64,000 nt of DNA from Salvelinus alpinus (taxonomy: Eukaryota > Chordata > Actinopteri > Salmoniformes > Salmonidae), in assembly GCF_045679555.1 (NCBI RefSeq), contig NC_092100.1, forward strand, positions 28,893,106 through 28,957,105. The letters run 5' to 3'. Under the pieces are notes generated by a model. The model was not told the origin of the DNA. It was given only the letters and a program-made list of their open reading frames with translations, and did not search any database. The stretch's first letter is position 1, and each line of letters starts with the position of its first letter. Position numbers and translations under genes: made by a program. Below, one piece after another: positions 53,886 to 64,000 of this stretch.

Positions 53886-56172
53886 ACACGGTAAACACAG
53901 AATCCGTGGATTGACGGCAGCATTCGCGTGAAACTGAAAGCGCGAACCACTGCTTTTAACCAGGGCAAGGTGACCGGAAGCATGACCGAATACAAACAGT
54001 GTAGCTATTCTCTCCGCAAGGCAATCAAACAGGCTAAGTCCCAGTACAGAGACAAAATCGAGTCGCAATTCAACAGCTCAGACACAAGAGGTATGTGGCA
54101 GGGTCTACAGTCAATCACGGATTACAAAAAGAAAACCAGCCCCGTCGCGGACCAGGATGTCTTGCTCCCAGACAGGCTAAACAACTTTTTTGCCCGCTTT
54201 GAGGACAATACAGTGCCACTGACACGGCCCCCTACCAAAACCTGCAGGCTCTCCTTCACTGCAGCCGAGGTGAGTAAAACATTTAAACGTGTTAACCCTC
54301 GCAAGGCTGCAGGCCCAGACGGCATTCCCAGCCGCGTCCTCAGAGCATGCGCAGACCAGCTGGCTGGTGTGTTTACGGACATATTCAATCAATCCTTATC
54401 CCAGTCTGCTGTTCCCACATGCTTCAAGAGGGCCACCATTGTTCCTGTTCCCAAGAAAGCTAAGGTAACTGAGCTAAACGACTACCGCCCCGTAGCACTC
54501 ACTTCCGTCATCATGAAGTGCTTTGAGAGACTAGTCAAGGACCATATCACCTCCACCCTACCGGACACCCTAGACCCACTCCAATTTGCTTACCGACCCA
54601 ATAGGTCCACAGACGACGCAATCGCAACCACACTGCACACTGCCCTAACCCATCTGGACAAGAGGAATACCCATGTGAGAATGCTGTTCATCGATTACAG
54701 CTCAGCATTTAACACCATAGTACCCTCCAAACTCGTCATCAAGCTCGAGACCCTGGGTCTCGACCCCGCCCTGTGCAACTGGGTCCTGGACTTCCTGACG
54801 GGCCGCCCCCAGGTGGTGAGGGTAGGTAACAACATCTCCACCCCGCTGATCCTCAACACTGGGGCCCCACAAGGGTGCGTTCTGAGCCCTCTCCTGTACT
54901 CCCTGTTCACCCACGACTGCGTGGCCATGCACGCCTCCAACTCAATCATCAAGTTTGCGGATGACACTACAGTGGTAGGCTTGATTACCAACAACGACGA
55001 GACGGCCTACAGGGAGGAGGTGAGGGCCCTCGGAGTGTGGTGTCAGGAAAATAACCTCACACTCAACGTCAACAAAACAAAGGAGATGATTGTGGACTTC
55101 AGGAAACAGCAGAGGGAGCACCCCCCTATCCACATCGACGGGTCAGTAGTGGAGAAGGTGGAAAGTTTTAAGTTCCTCGGTGTACACATCACGGACAAAC
55201 TGAATTGGTCCACCCACACAGACAGCGTCGTGAAGAAGGCGCAGCAGCGCCTCTTCAACCTCAGGAGGCTGAAGAAATTTGGCTTGTCACCAAAAGCACT
55301 CACAAACTTCTACAGATGCACAATCGAGAGCATCCTGTCGGGCTGTATCACCGCCTGGTACGGCAACTGCTCCGCCCACAACCGTAAGGCTCTCCAGAGG
55401 GTAGTGAGGTCTGCAGAACGCATCACCGGGGGCAAACTACCTGCCCTCCAGGACACCTACACCACCCGATGTCACAGGAAGGCCATAAAGATCATCAAGG
55501 ACAACAACCACCCAAGCCACTGCCTGTTCACCCCGCTATCATCCAGAAGGCGAGGTCAGTACAGGTGCATCAAAGCAGGGACCGAGAGACTGAAAAACAG
55601 CTTCTATCTCAAGGCCATCAGACTGTTAAACAGCCACCACTAACATTTAGCGGCCGCTGCCAACATACTGACTCAACTCCAGCCACTTTAAAAATGGGAA
55701 TTGATGGAAATTATGTAAAAATGTACCACTAGCCACTTTAAACAATGCCACTTAATATAATGTTTACATACCCTACATTACCCATCTCATATGTATATAC
55801 TGTACTCTATATCATCTACTGCATCTTGCCATCTTTATGTAATACATGTACCACTAGCCACTTTAAACTATGCCACTTTATGTTTTCATACCCTACAGTA
55901 CTCATCTCATATGTATATACCGTACTCTATACCATCTACTGCATCTTGCCTATGCCGTTCTGTACCACCACTCATTCATATATCTTTATGTACATATTCT
56001 TTATCCCTTTACACTTGTGTGTGTATAAGGTAGTAGTTGTGGAATTGTTAGGTTAGATTACTTGTTGGTTATTACTGCATTGTCGGAACTAGAAGCACAA
56101 GCATTTCGCTACACTCGCATTAACATCTGCTAACCATGTGTATGTGACTAATAAAATTTGATTTGATTTGAA
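53886..56172 (+). mobile_element. LINE, 5'-truncated, with intact RT frame
   Basis: Starts within the endonuclease-RT connector and ends atgtgtatgtgactaataaa then atttgatttgatttg. The 3' UTR carries a direct duplication (tatgtatatactgtactcta t...catctactgcatcttgcc near 55785 and 55910). Same RT family as the decayed 24084-26270 copy. Confidence 0.9.
53928..55643 (+). CDS. LINE reverse transcriptase (571 codons, open)
   Basis: Motifs in order: VNPRKAAGPDGIPSRVLRAC, DYRPVALTSVIMKCFERLV, FIDYSSAFNTIVPS (catalytic Asp), [19 protein letters not shown] at 54954-54965, [18 protein letters not shown], then a C-terminal Cys/His region (CTIESILSGCITAWYGNC). The element's endonuclease is not included because the copy is 5'-truncated; the ATG at 53928 is only the first in frame. 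No stop to the natural end (LLNSHH). Clade not certain (jockey-like, near Rex1/L2). Confidence 0.9.
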   Translation: MKLKARTTAFNQGKVTGSMTEYKQCSYSLRKAIKQAKSQYRDKIESQFNSSDTRGMWQGLQSITDYKKKTSPVADQDVLLPDRLNNFFARFEDNTVPLTRPPTKTCRLSFTAAEVSKTFKRVNPRKAAGPDGIPSRVLRACADQLAGVFTDIFNQSLSQSAVPTCFKRATIVPVPKKAKVTELNDYRPVALTSVIMKCFERLVKDHITSTLPDTLDPLQFAYRPNRSTDDAIATTLHTALTHLDKRNTHVRMLFIDYSSAFNTIVPSKLVIKLETLGLDPALCNWVLDFLTGRPQVVRVGNNISTPLILNTGAPQGCVLSPLLYSLFTHDCVAMHASNSIIKFADDTTVVGLITNNDETAYREEVRALGVWCQENNLTLNVNKTKEMIVDFRKQQREHPPIHIDGSVVEKVESFKFLGVHITDKLNWSTHTDSVVKKAQQRLFNLRRLKKFGLSPKALTNFYRCTIESILSGCITAWYGNCSAHNRKALQRVVRSAERITGGKLPALQDTYTTRCHRKAIKIIKDNNHPSHCLFTPLSSRRRGQYRCIKAGTERLKNSFYLKAIRLLNSHH

Positions 56173-56565
56173 TGCAGTTTGCAAACCCCACATTTCTCCA
56201 ACAGGTCAATGCACTTTGGATTGCAAAAGCTGTAGAGTTGGAGTGGAGGAGGGTTACCCTTGTGAACTTAAAACATTTTCATGAGATATGCTAAGAAAAT
56301 TAAAAACATATTTATCTGAAACAAGCTTGTGTTATTGAGTACTGTAGATGTGATATAGTATTTGTTCTGTTAGTTGACTAGTAAATTACTGTTTCTTAAG
56401 AGGCAATCCTTTTAAATAAGTACATTAATTGCATCTATTAATGCAAGTCTCCATAAAATATTTATGATATAGTAGCATCCCCTAAACAGCTGTTTTACCA
56501 AAATAAAAACAAAAAGACAAATCAAATTGGGAACTTACTAGAGGGAAATTACAATTAGTGTATAC
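56173..56565. other. No gene recognised
   Basis: AT-rich sequence between LINE and Tc1. Confidence 0.5.
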
Positions 56566-57260
56566 AGTGCATTCGGAAAGTATTCAGACCCCCTGACTTT
56601 TCACACATTTTGCTATGTTACAGCCTTATTGGGAACTGGGAGACTAGTCAAGATCGAGGGAAAGATGAACGGCGCAAAGTACAGAGATATCCTTGATGAA
56701 AATCTGCTCCAGAGCACTCAGGACCTCAGACTGGGGCGAAGGTTCACCTTCCAACAGGACAACGACCCTAAGCACACAGCCAAGACAATGCAGGAGCAGC
56801 TTCGGGACAAGTCTCTGAATGTCTTTGAGTGCCCCAGCCAGAGCCCGGACTTGAACCCGATCAAACATCTCTGGAGACACCTGAAAATAGCTGTGCAGCA
56901 ACGTTCCCCATCCAACCTGACAGAGCTTGAGAGGATCTGCAGAGCAGAATGTGAGAAACTCCCCAAATACAGGTGTGCCAAGCTTGTAGCGTCATACCCA
57001 TGAAGACTCGAGGCTGTACTTGCTGCCAAAGGTGCTTCGACAAAGTACTGAGTAAAGGGTCTGAATACTTAAGTGAATTTAATCCGTTTTTATTCTTAAT
57101 AAATTAGCAAACATTTCTAAACCTGTTTTTGCTTTGTCATTATTTGGTATTGTGTGTAGATTGATGGGGGGGGGGGGGGGGGCAACAATTTAATCCATTT
57201 TAGAATAAGGCTGTAACAAAATGTGGAAAAAGTCAGAGTCTGAATACTTTCCAAAAATAA
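56566..57260 (+). mobile_element. Tc1 element lacking the transposase front
   Basis: Left arm cattcggaaagtattcagac then directly the C-terminal transposase codons (56629-57003: GTGRLVKIEGKMNGAKYRDI ... DLNPIKHLW ... VASYP). The final catalytic Glu position reads Lys (LNPIKHLW). Right arm ends ctgaatactttcc. A G run (57167-57182) lies in the right arm. Confidence 0.88.
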
Positions 57261-57924
57261 TCACAATACATATTTCTGTCATCTGTATAACAAGGGAGCA
57301 AGTTCGCTATGCATGATTCAATTTTGTTTTTAGACGGACACAGCAGTCTGGCCTAAGCCCCACACAACTGCATGTTCCTGTGTTTACCATAATTCAACTT
57401 TCATAGTCATATAGCACTATGAGCATCCCAGAATTTAACCCAGATGAAAGCAAGCTTGCATAATAAGATATGTTTTGTAGTGTGCAGATGTGATCGTACT
57501 TGGTAACTCTTGCATTGTTATATTTTTTAAAAGAAAGGAATGGCCAGCCAGCGGTTTCAGTTGATTGGTGTTCATTCTGACAATAGACACAAGGAAGCAC
57601 ATTCGATGTGCAGGACCACTCTAGGTTGATGGCTGCAGATTTGTGATTGATTGCCTGCATTTCAAAATCAGACTGGGTATTTTTTTTAATCAAACATCTT
57701 TACAATGACAAAAAGAGTACAAAATACAATAAATGTGACGGTACCTGACGATAGAAACAAGGAAGCACGTTAGATGTGTAAGACAACAGTATGTTGATGG
57801 CTGTAGATTCGTGACTCGTTTGGAAATAGCAGGGAGCTAAAGCGACCATTAAAATTAGAGCATGCTAGCTAACTCGCTCTTACAGCAATTACATGACCAA
57901 TATCTAACAGGTAGCGTACACATA
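57261..57924. other. No gene recognised
   Basis: Contains a rough direct repeat (acaaggaagcacattcgatg tg near 57590 and acaaggaagcacgttagatg tg near 57756). Confidence 0.5.
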
Positions 57925-59473
57925 CAGTACCAGTCAAGTTTGGGTTTTCCTTTATTTTTACTATGTTCTATTATCTAGAATAATAGTGAAGACATCAAAA
58001 CTATGAAATAACACATATGGAATCATGTAACCAAAAAAGTGTAAAACAAATCTACATTTATTTTATATTTGAGATTCTTCGAAGTAGCCACCCTTTGCCT
58101 TTGACAACTTTGCACACTCTTGGCCTTCTCTCATTCATGATGAATGATTTCCCAACAGTCTTGAAGGAGTTCCCACATATGCTGAGCACTTGTTGGCTGC
58201 TTTTCCTGCACTCTGCGGTCCAACTCTTCCCAAACCATCTCAATTGGGTTGAGCTTGGGTGATCGTGAAGGCCAGGTTATCTGATGCAGCACTCCATCAC
58301 TCTCCACCTTTGTCAAATAGCCCTTTCACAGCCTGGCGGTGTGTTTTGGGTCATTGTCATTTTGAAAAACAAATGATAGTCCCACTAAACGCAAACCAGA
58401 TGGGAGGGTGTATTCCTGCAGAATGCTGTGGTAGCCATGCTAGTTGAGCGTGCCTTGAATTCTAAATAAATCACTGACAGTGTCACCAGCAAAGCACCCC
58501 CACAACATCACACATCCCCCTCCATGCTTCACGGTGGGAACCACACATGCGGAGATCATCCGTTCACCTACTCCCTTTCTCACAAAGACACGGCAGTTGT
58601 AACCAAAAATCTCAAATTTGGACTCATCAGCCCAAAAGAGAGATTTCCACCAGTCTAATGTCCATTGCTCGTGTTTCTTGGACCAAACAAGTCTCTTATT
58701 ATTGGTGTCCTTTATTAGTGGTTTCTTTGCAGCAATTCAACCATGAAGGCCTGATTCACGCTGTCTCCTCTCAACAGTTGATGTTGAGATGTCTGTTACT
58801 TGGACTCTGTGAGGTGCAATCTGAGGGGCAGTTAATTGCCGATTTCTGAGGCAGGTAACTCTATATGAACTTATACTCTGCAGCAGAGGTAACTCTGGGT
58901 CTTCTCTTCCTGTGGCAGTCCTCATGAGAGCTAGTTTCATCATAGTGCTTGCTGGTTTTTGCACCTGCACTTAATAAAGAAACTTTCAAAGTTCTTAATT
59001 TTCCAGATTGACTGACCTTCATGTTTTAAAGTAATGGACTGTCATTTCGCTTTGCTTATTTGAGCTGTTCTTGCCATAATATGGACTTGGTCTTTTACCA
59101 AATAGGGCTACCTTCTGTATACCAACCCTACCTTGACACAACTGCTTGGCTCAAACGCATTAAAATAAGAAATTCCAGAAATTAACAAGGCAAATTAATT
59201 TAAATGCATTCCCAGTGACTACCGCATGAAGCTGGTTGAAAGAATTCCAAGAGCATGCAAAGCTGTCATCAAGGTAAAGGGTTGCTACTTTGAAGAATCT
59301 CAAATATAAAATATATTTTGATTTGTTTTACACTTTTTTGGTCACTAAATGTTTCAATGTGTGTTATTTCATAGGTTTGAGGTCTTCACTATTATTCTAC
59401 AATGTAGAAAATATAAAAAATTAAGAAAAACCCCTTGAATGAGTAGGTGTGCCTCACCTTTGGACAGGTACTG
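57925..59473 (-). mobile_element. Tc1/mariner element, decayed, 1.55 kb
   Basis: Arms cagtaccagtcaagtttggg and its complement near 59455-59473. Minus-strand transposase pieces: 58131-58316 (LNPIEMVWEELDRRVQEKQP), 58737-58970 and others, broken by stops. Confidence 0.88.
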
Positions 59474-60064
59474 TACATAGTGAACTCCTACACATTGCAA
59501 ATATGAAAATAGAATACAGTAATTTCAGAACGTGGCCTACCACCTGAATGTCAATATCAGACTGGGAAGAATTTAAGTTTGCGATCTCTTCCTATCTGCA
59601 AACATGACCAATGGCATAACAACTTACTGATATGTAAATTTAAACAACCAATAGGAATACACAAACAAAATACAGGTTTCTGCAGTGTCAAGTGGAAACA
59701 TAACCAACCCTGTTACACAGACAATAGAATAATATTTACATTTTTAGTTCCAATACTCATTTACAGTATATACAACCATTTGGCAGCGAGAAGTGTATGT
59801 ACTATACTGCATATACAACCATTTGGTCACTATCATAAGGCAGGAAGTGCCGAATGAACCACCATATCCCTAAACACACACAACAGACTACAGGCAGGGA
59901 TTTGTATGCATTGAAGCCCTAAATCATTCAGGATTTCTCACAAAATGTCCAGGCATCTACTATCCAGAAGTCCAAAGAGGGAGGACTTCCCGTGACAGAG
60001 AGGCATGTCTAATACTCAGGTTAAATTCAGCACCAGTGTGCCCCCTGCTGGAAAAGTTGATAAT
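59474..60064. other. 3' flank of HERPUD1 (its 3' UTR expected here)
   Basis: No other gene seen. The 3' UTR of HERPUD1 should run leftward from 60065. Confidence 0.5.
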
Positions 60065-61762
60065 TCAGTTAGCCACTGCTAGGGCCTCTGGGACGAGGGA
60101 GGCAAAGAAGGCTTTGAAAAAGATCCAGGAAGTCCAAACGATGGACACCCTGTGTGGAGGCACCAGCACTGCAGTCAGGGGGTGTGGTTCATCAACCTCA
60201 GCCTCCGCCCCGGCCCCCTCTTCTCCTGCAGGGTCCTCCGTCTGAGAGAAGAGGAGAAACTGTTAGCCCCACCGCCAGAGTTAAGATATAAACACACTAA
60301 CTCTGTATTTATTCAACACTGTTACTGAAACGCTACATGCTGTGTGATGAATGTTACTACATAAGGGCAGTAGCTAAATGCCCTGTTATAAAGCCATCTC
60401 TGTTATCTCCCGCCAGAGAAAACGTGTCTTACAGGTGGAACTGGGTTCCTGTCCTGGTGGTTCTGGATAACCTCGGGGACCAGGTTGTTTGGACCTCTGA
60501 CCAGGGGCCTTCTCCTGAAGGGGAACCAGCCTGCTGTGTGCCTGAGAGGAAGACAACAGGGATTAATAATGTAGATCTGCATGATTTTTCTTAAACTGTG
60601 TGTTTTTTACACAGTCATAGCATACAGTCAAAGTACACAGGATACATGTTATTTGTGACTACATCTTATTCACGTGGTGGTGAATTTCATGTTATTAATG
60701 GTTAAGAACAGGTTGTGCAAAAAAAGAGGCAGTACCAACTCACTGATATGATAATAATGGAAACTCGGTTTACATTCCCAGGACCAGTCCAACTAACAGA
60801 TAATGAACATTTTCTTCTCATCCTTTTTTCTATTCTGGTTAGAGCCAGTTTGTGCTTATCTGTGAAGGGAGTAGTACACAGCGGTGTACAAGATCTTCAG
60901 TTTCTTGGCAATTTGTCGCATGGAATAGCCATAATTTCTCAGAACAAAAATAGACTGACGAGTTTCAGAAGAAAGTTCTTTGTTTCTGGCCATTTTGAGC
61001 CTGTAATCGAACCCACAAATGCTGATGCTCCAGATACTCAACTAGTCTAAAGAAGGACAGTTTTATTGCTTCTTTAATCAGAACAACAGTTTTCAGCTGT
61101 GCTAACATTATTGCAAAAGGGTTTTCTAATGATCAATTAGCCTTTTAAAATGATAAACTTGGATTAGCTAACAACTTGCTGCTGGAACACAGGAGAGATG
61201 GTTGCTGATAATGGGCCTCTGTACACCTATATGCCGTTTCCAGCTACAATAGTCATTTAGAACATTAACAATGTCTAGAATGTATTTCTGGTAAATTTTA
61301 TGTTATTTTAAATGGACAGAAAACAAATATTTTCTTTCAAAAACAAGGACATTTCTAAGTGACCCCAAACTTTTGAACGGTAGTGTAAGAACAAACAAAC
61401 AGCCACATAACCAGCAAACTCACAGGTACATAAGGAGAAGGCTGCTCATGACCAGGACAAAGCGGCTCAGGCTGGAGTAGAAGTAGACGATGCTGAGGAA
61501 GACACCCAGACGTGCAGCCGTGTACACCCAGTCAAGCCAATCCCGATCGATATCCTCCTCATCCTCCATCACAGGTCCGCCCTGGGCGTTCATCCGCAGG
61601 TTCTGATTGGCTGCTCCCGGGTTGATGAAGGCAGCGTCCTGTGCATTCTGATTGGCTGGCAGGGCTGCTGGGATAGCGGCTTGGTGGGGTGCGACAGGCA
61701 GGGATGGGCCGGCAGCTGGGGCAAAGGGGGCAGAGGCTGCTGCTGCTGCGTAGGCTGCATGG
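60065..61762 (-). CDS. herpud1: HERPUD1, ER-stress ubiquitin-like-domain membrane protein (last three exons)
   Basis: HERPUD1 sits in the ER membrane and helps assemble the HRD1 complex for ER-associated degradation; it is induced by ER stress. Exons: 61424-61762, 60433-60541, 60065-60241, with phases matching. The first reads NQNLRMNAQGGPV, then acidic residues, DRDWLDWVY and the membrane hairpin (FLSIVYFYSSLSRF), with an Ala/Pro/Gln-rich stretch before. The second reads HTAGWFPFRRRP. The last ends IFFKAFFASLVPEALAVAN and a TGA at 60065-60067. All resemble human HERPUD1 closely in order. The N-terminal ubiquitin-like exons lie beyond the right edge. A Tc1 fragment sits in the intron between the first two of these exons. 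HERPUD2 is less likely, since the neighbours are those of HERPUD1. Confidence 0.92.
60815..61388 (-). mobile_element. Tc1 fragment in a HERPUD1 intron
   Basis: Right arm gtgaccccaaacttttgaac ggtagtg. Minus strand codes the start of a transposase (60856-61041: MARNKELSSETRQSIFVLRN YGYSMRQIAKKL, a helix-turn-helix). The catalytic part is absent. Confidence 0.85.
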
Positions 61763-62305
61763 CTTTGGGACAAAAGATAGACACGGTCTAAGAAAAACAC
61801 ACTTCAAGTATTTTCCCTGCTTAACCTCCGCAAAAATCTAATTAACATAATGCAAAAATCCCCAAGAAAATGTGTCTTTAAGCTAGACATGTTTTTTTGT
61901 TGCATGGGCTGCTTCTCAATCCACCCCATCTGCCGATATCACCCTAGACTGGTGTTTGTCAGACCATGAGACATCCCGAAAATCGTTCTTCTCAAGACAA
62001 TGTCCGTAGCGTCAGCACAGTTTGGCCTACAAACTAGTCTATTGAAATATGAGACTCTCACGAAAACGACAGTTCTAAAAGACACCCACAAGCATCACAA
62101 GACTCATCTGAAGTTGGTACAGCCTCTTCTGCCAACTTCTGTCTGTAGCATCCAAACGGTTTGGGCTACACACTAATATGACATCTCAGTGGAAAGCTGA
62201 CTCATACGAACACGATGGTGTTCTGTGTTTTGCTCTAGGACGCCCACAAGCCTCACAAGACTCGCCTGAAGGTCCCTGGTACCAGTTTTTAAAAATGTAT
62301 AGAAG
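61763..62305. other. HERPUD1 intron with a short duplicated repeat
   Basis: Two related blocks (about 62000-62130 and 62140-62280) share acccacaagcatcacaagac tc-type and ctgtagc(g/a)tc motifs. No exon seen. Confidence 0.5.
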
Positions 62306-63923
62306 TATCAGTCAAAAGTTTGGACACACCTACTCATTCAAGGGTTTTTCTTGATTTTTACATTGTAGAATAATAGTGAAGACATCAAAACCATGAACAC
62401 ACATGGAATCAGATGTTCAACAAATCTAAATATATTTTATATATTCTTCAAAGCAGCCATCCTTTGCCTTGATGACAGCTTTGCGCACTCTTGGCATTCT
62501 CTCAGCCAGCTTCATGATGAATGATTTCCCAACAGTCTTGAAGGAGTTCCCACATATGCTGAGCACTTGTTGGCTTTTCCTTCACTCTGCGGTCCAACTC
62601 ATCCCAAACCATCTCAATTGGGTTGAGGTTGGGTGATTGTGGAGGCCAGGTCATCTGATGCAGCACTCCATCTCTCTCCTTCTTGGTCAAATAGCTCTTA
62701 CACAGCCTGGAGGTGTGTGGGGTCATTTTCCTGTTGAAAAGCAAATGATCGTCCACTAAGCGCAAACCAGATGGGAGTGCATATCGTTGCAGAATGCTGT
62801 GGTAGCCATGCCGGTTAAGTGTGCCTTGAATTCTAAATAAATCACAGTGTCACAAAGCACCCCCACACCATCACACCTCCTCCTACATGCTTCATGGTGG
62901 GAACCACACATGCAGAGATCATCCGTTCACCTACTCTGCATCTCACAAAGACACGGCGGTTGGAACCAAAAATCTCAAATTTGGACTCATCAGACCAAAG
63001 GACAGATTTCCACCGGTCTAATATCCATTGCTCGTGTTTCTTGGCCCAAGCAAGGCTCTTCTTATTATTGGTGTTCTTTAGAGTGGTTTCTTTGCAGCAA
63101 TTTGACCATGAAGACCTGATTCACACAGTCTCCTCTGAACAGTTGATGTTGAGATGTGTCTGTTACTTGAACTCTGTGAGGCAGAGTGGCTGCAATCTGA
63201 GGTGCAGCTAACTCTAATGAACTGATCCTCTGTAGCAGAGGTAACTCTGGGTCTTCTCTTCCTGTGGCAGTCCTCATGAGTGCCAGTGTCATCATAGCGC
63301 TTGATGGTTTTTGCGACAGCACTTGAAAAAACTTTCAATGTTCTTGAAATTTTCCAGATTGACTGACCTTCATGTCTGAAAGTACTGATGGCCTGTGGTT
63401 TCTCTTTGCTTATTTGAGCTGTTCTTGCCATAATATGGACTTGCTCTTTTACCAAATAGGGCTATCTTCCAGGTGACTACATCATGAAGCTGGTTGAGAG
63501 AATGTCAAGTGTGTGCAAAGCTGTCATTTTTTTATTTTACCTTTATTTTACTAGGCAAGTCAGTTAAGAACAAATTCTTATTTTCAACGACGGCCTAGGA
63601 ACAGGGGGTTATCTGCCTTGTTCAGGGGCAGAACGACAGATTATTACCATGTCAGCTTGGGGATTCGATCTTCGATAAGCTCGGGGATTCGATCTTTCGG
63701 TTAACCAGAAGGCTACCTACCTGCCGTCATCAAAGCAAAGGGTGGCTACTTTGAATAATCTCAAATATATTTTGATTTGTTTAACACTTTTTAGGTTACT
63801 ACATGATTGCATATATGTTATTTCATAGTTTTGATGTCTTCACTATTATTCTACAATGTAGAAAATTGTTAATAATAAAGAAAAACCCTGAAATGTGTAG
63901 GTGTCCAAACTTTTAACTGGTAC
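62306..63923 (-). mobile_element. Tc1/mariner element, decayed, with SINE insertion
   Basis: Same family as 57925-59473. Arms cagtcaaaagtttggacaca and caaacttttaactggtac. Transposase pieces on the minus strand: 63078-63455 (MARTAQISKEKPQAIST..., DNA-binding domains), 62502-62765 (LNPIEMVWDELDRRV). Frameshifts between. Confidence 0.9.
63530..63725 (-). mobile_element. SINE inserted in the Tc1
   Basis: Contains aggcaagtcagttaagaaca (shared tail of salmonid SINEs, here in complement) and gggcagaacgacagattatt, ctttcggttaaccagaaggc. Flanked by gctgtcat / gccgtcat, which may be the target duplication. Confidence 0.75.
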
Positions 63924-64000
63924 ATAGTTTAGTGCCTAAAATATGGGGATAAATACATGTAAGAAATATATATATATATAACTTCCTGATCTTTCTTATA

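Overview
The window looks like nuclear DNA of a salmonid fish (trout, salmon or char group). Single-copy vertebrate genes are split into small exons. They sit in a dense bed of Tc1/mariner transposons (one with Sleeping Beauty type ends), tRNA-derived SINEs of the SmaI/HpaI type, a 5S-rRNA-derived SINE, L2/CR1-like LINEs and an endogenous retrovirus. No bacterial operon, CRISPR array or organelle sequence is present.

Three host genes are recognisable, all on the minus strand, so the locus reads right to left. HERPUD1 (last three exons, 60065-61762) encodes an ER stress and ERAD membrane protein. CETP (five exons, 45629-53232) encodes a lipid transfer protein. NLRC5 (239-7488, running off the left edge) encodes a NACHT-LRR transactivator of MHC class I genes. 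Human chromosome 16q13 has the same order, HERPUD1-CETP-NLRC5, which supports all three identifications. NLRC5 was resolved exon by exon: a death-fold-like N-terminal exon, a linker exon with a basic patch, a 1.7-kb NACHT exon, then 84-bp LRR exons interleaved with very short exons, all phase-consistent. A possible NLRC5 promoter with ISRE-like sites and a splice donor lies at 23.75-23.87 kb. CETP looks damaged: its second and third coding parts are missing where GA microsatellites now sit, and none of its 3' exons was found.

Layout: 0-7.5 kb NLRC5 with a 32-bp minisatellite in an intron; 8.0-16.2 kb a 5S-SINE split by a Tc1 that holds an LTR-like element, a LINE tail and a nearly full-length LINE encoding a 2A-like motif; 16.2-17.9 kb unassigned; 17.9-21.8 kb a hAT element holding three Tc1 copies; 22-24 kb SINE, MITE and the promoter candidate; 24.1-26.3 kb a decayed LINE; 26.3-30.8 kb a SINE, then a Sleeping Beauty type Tc1 holding a second Tc1 that holds a LINE tail; 31.5-43.3 kb an L2 LINE split by a 10.8-kb retrovirus with apparently identical 686-bp LTRs, broken env and almost no pol; 43.9-45.5 kb a Tc1 with one stop; 45.6-53.2 kb CETP, whose intron holds a LINE ORF1 split by a miniature LTR element (TRIM); 53.9-56.2 kb a LINE with an intact RT frame; 56.6-59.5 kb Tc1 copies; 60-61.8 kb HERPUD1; 62.3-63.9 kb a Tc1.

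All calls are from reading the sequence and recalled family knowledge; no database search was run. Exon borders rest on splice signals, codon phase and resemblance to the human proteins.
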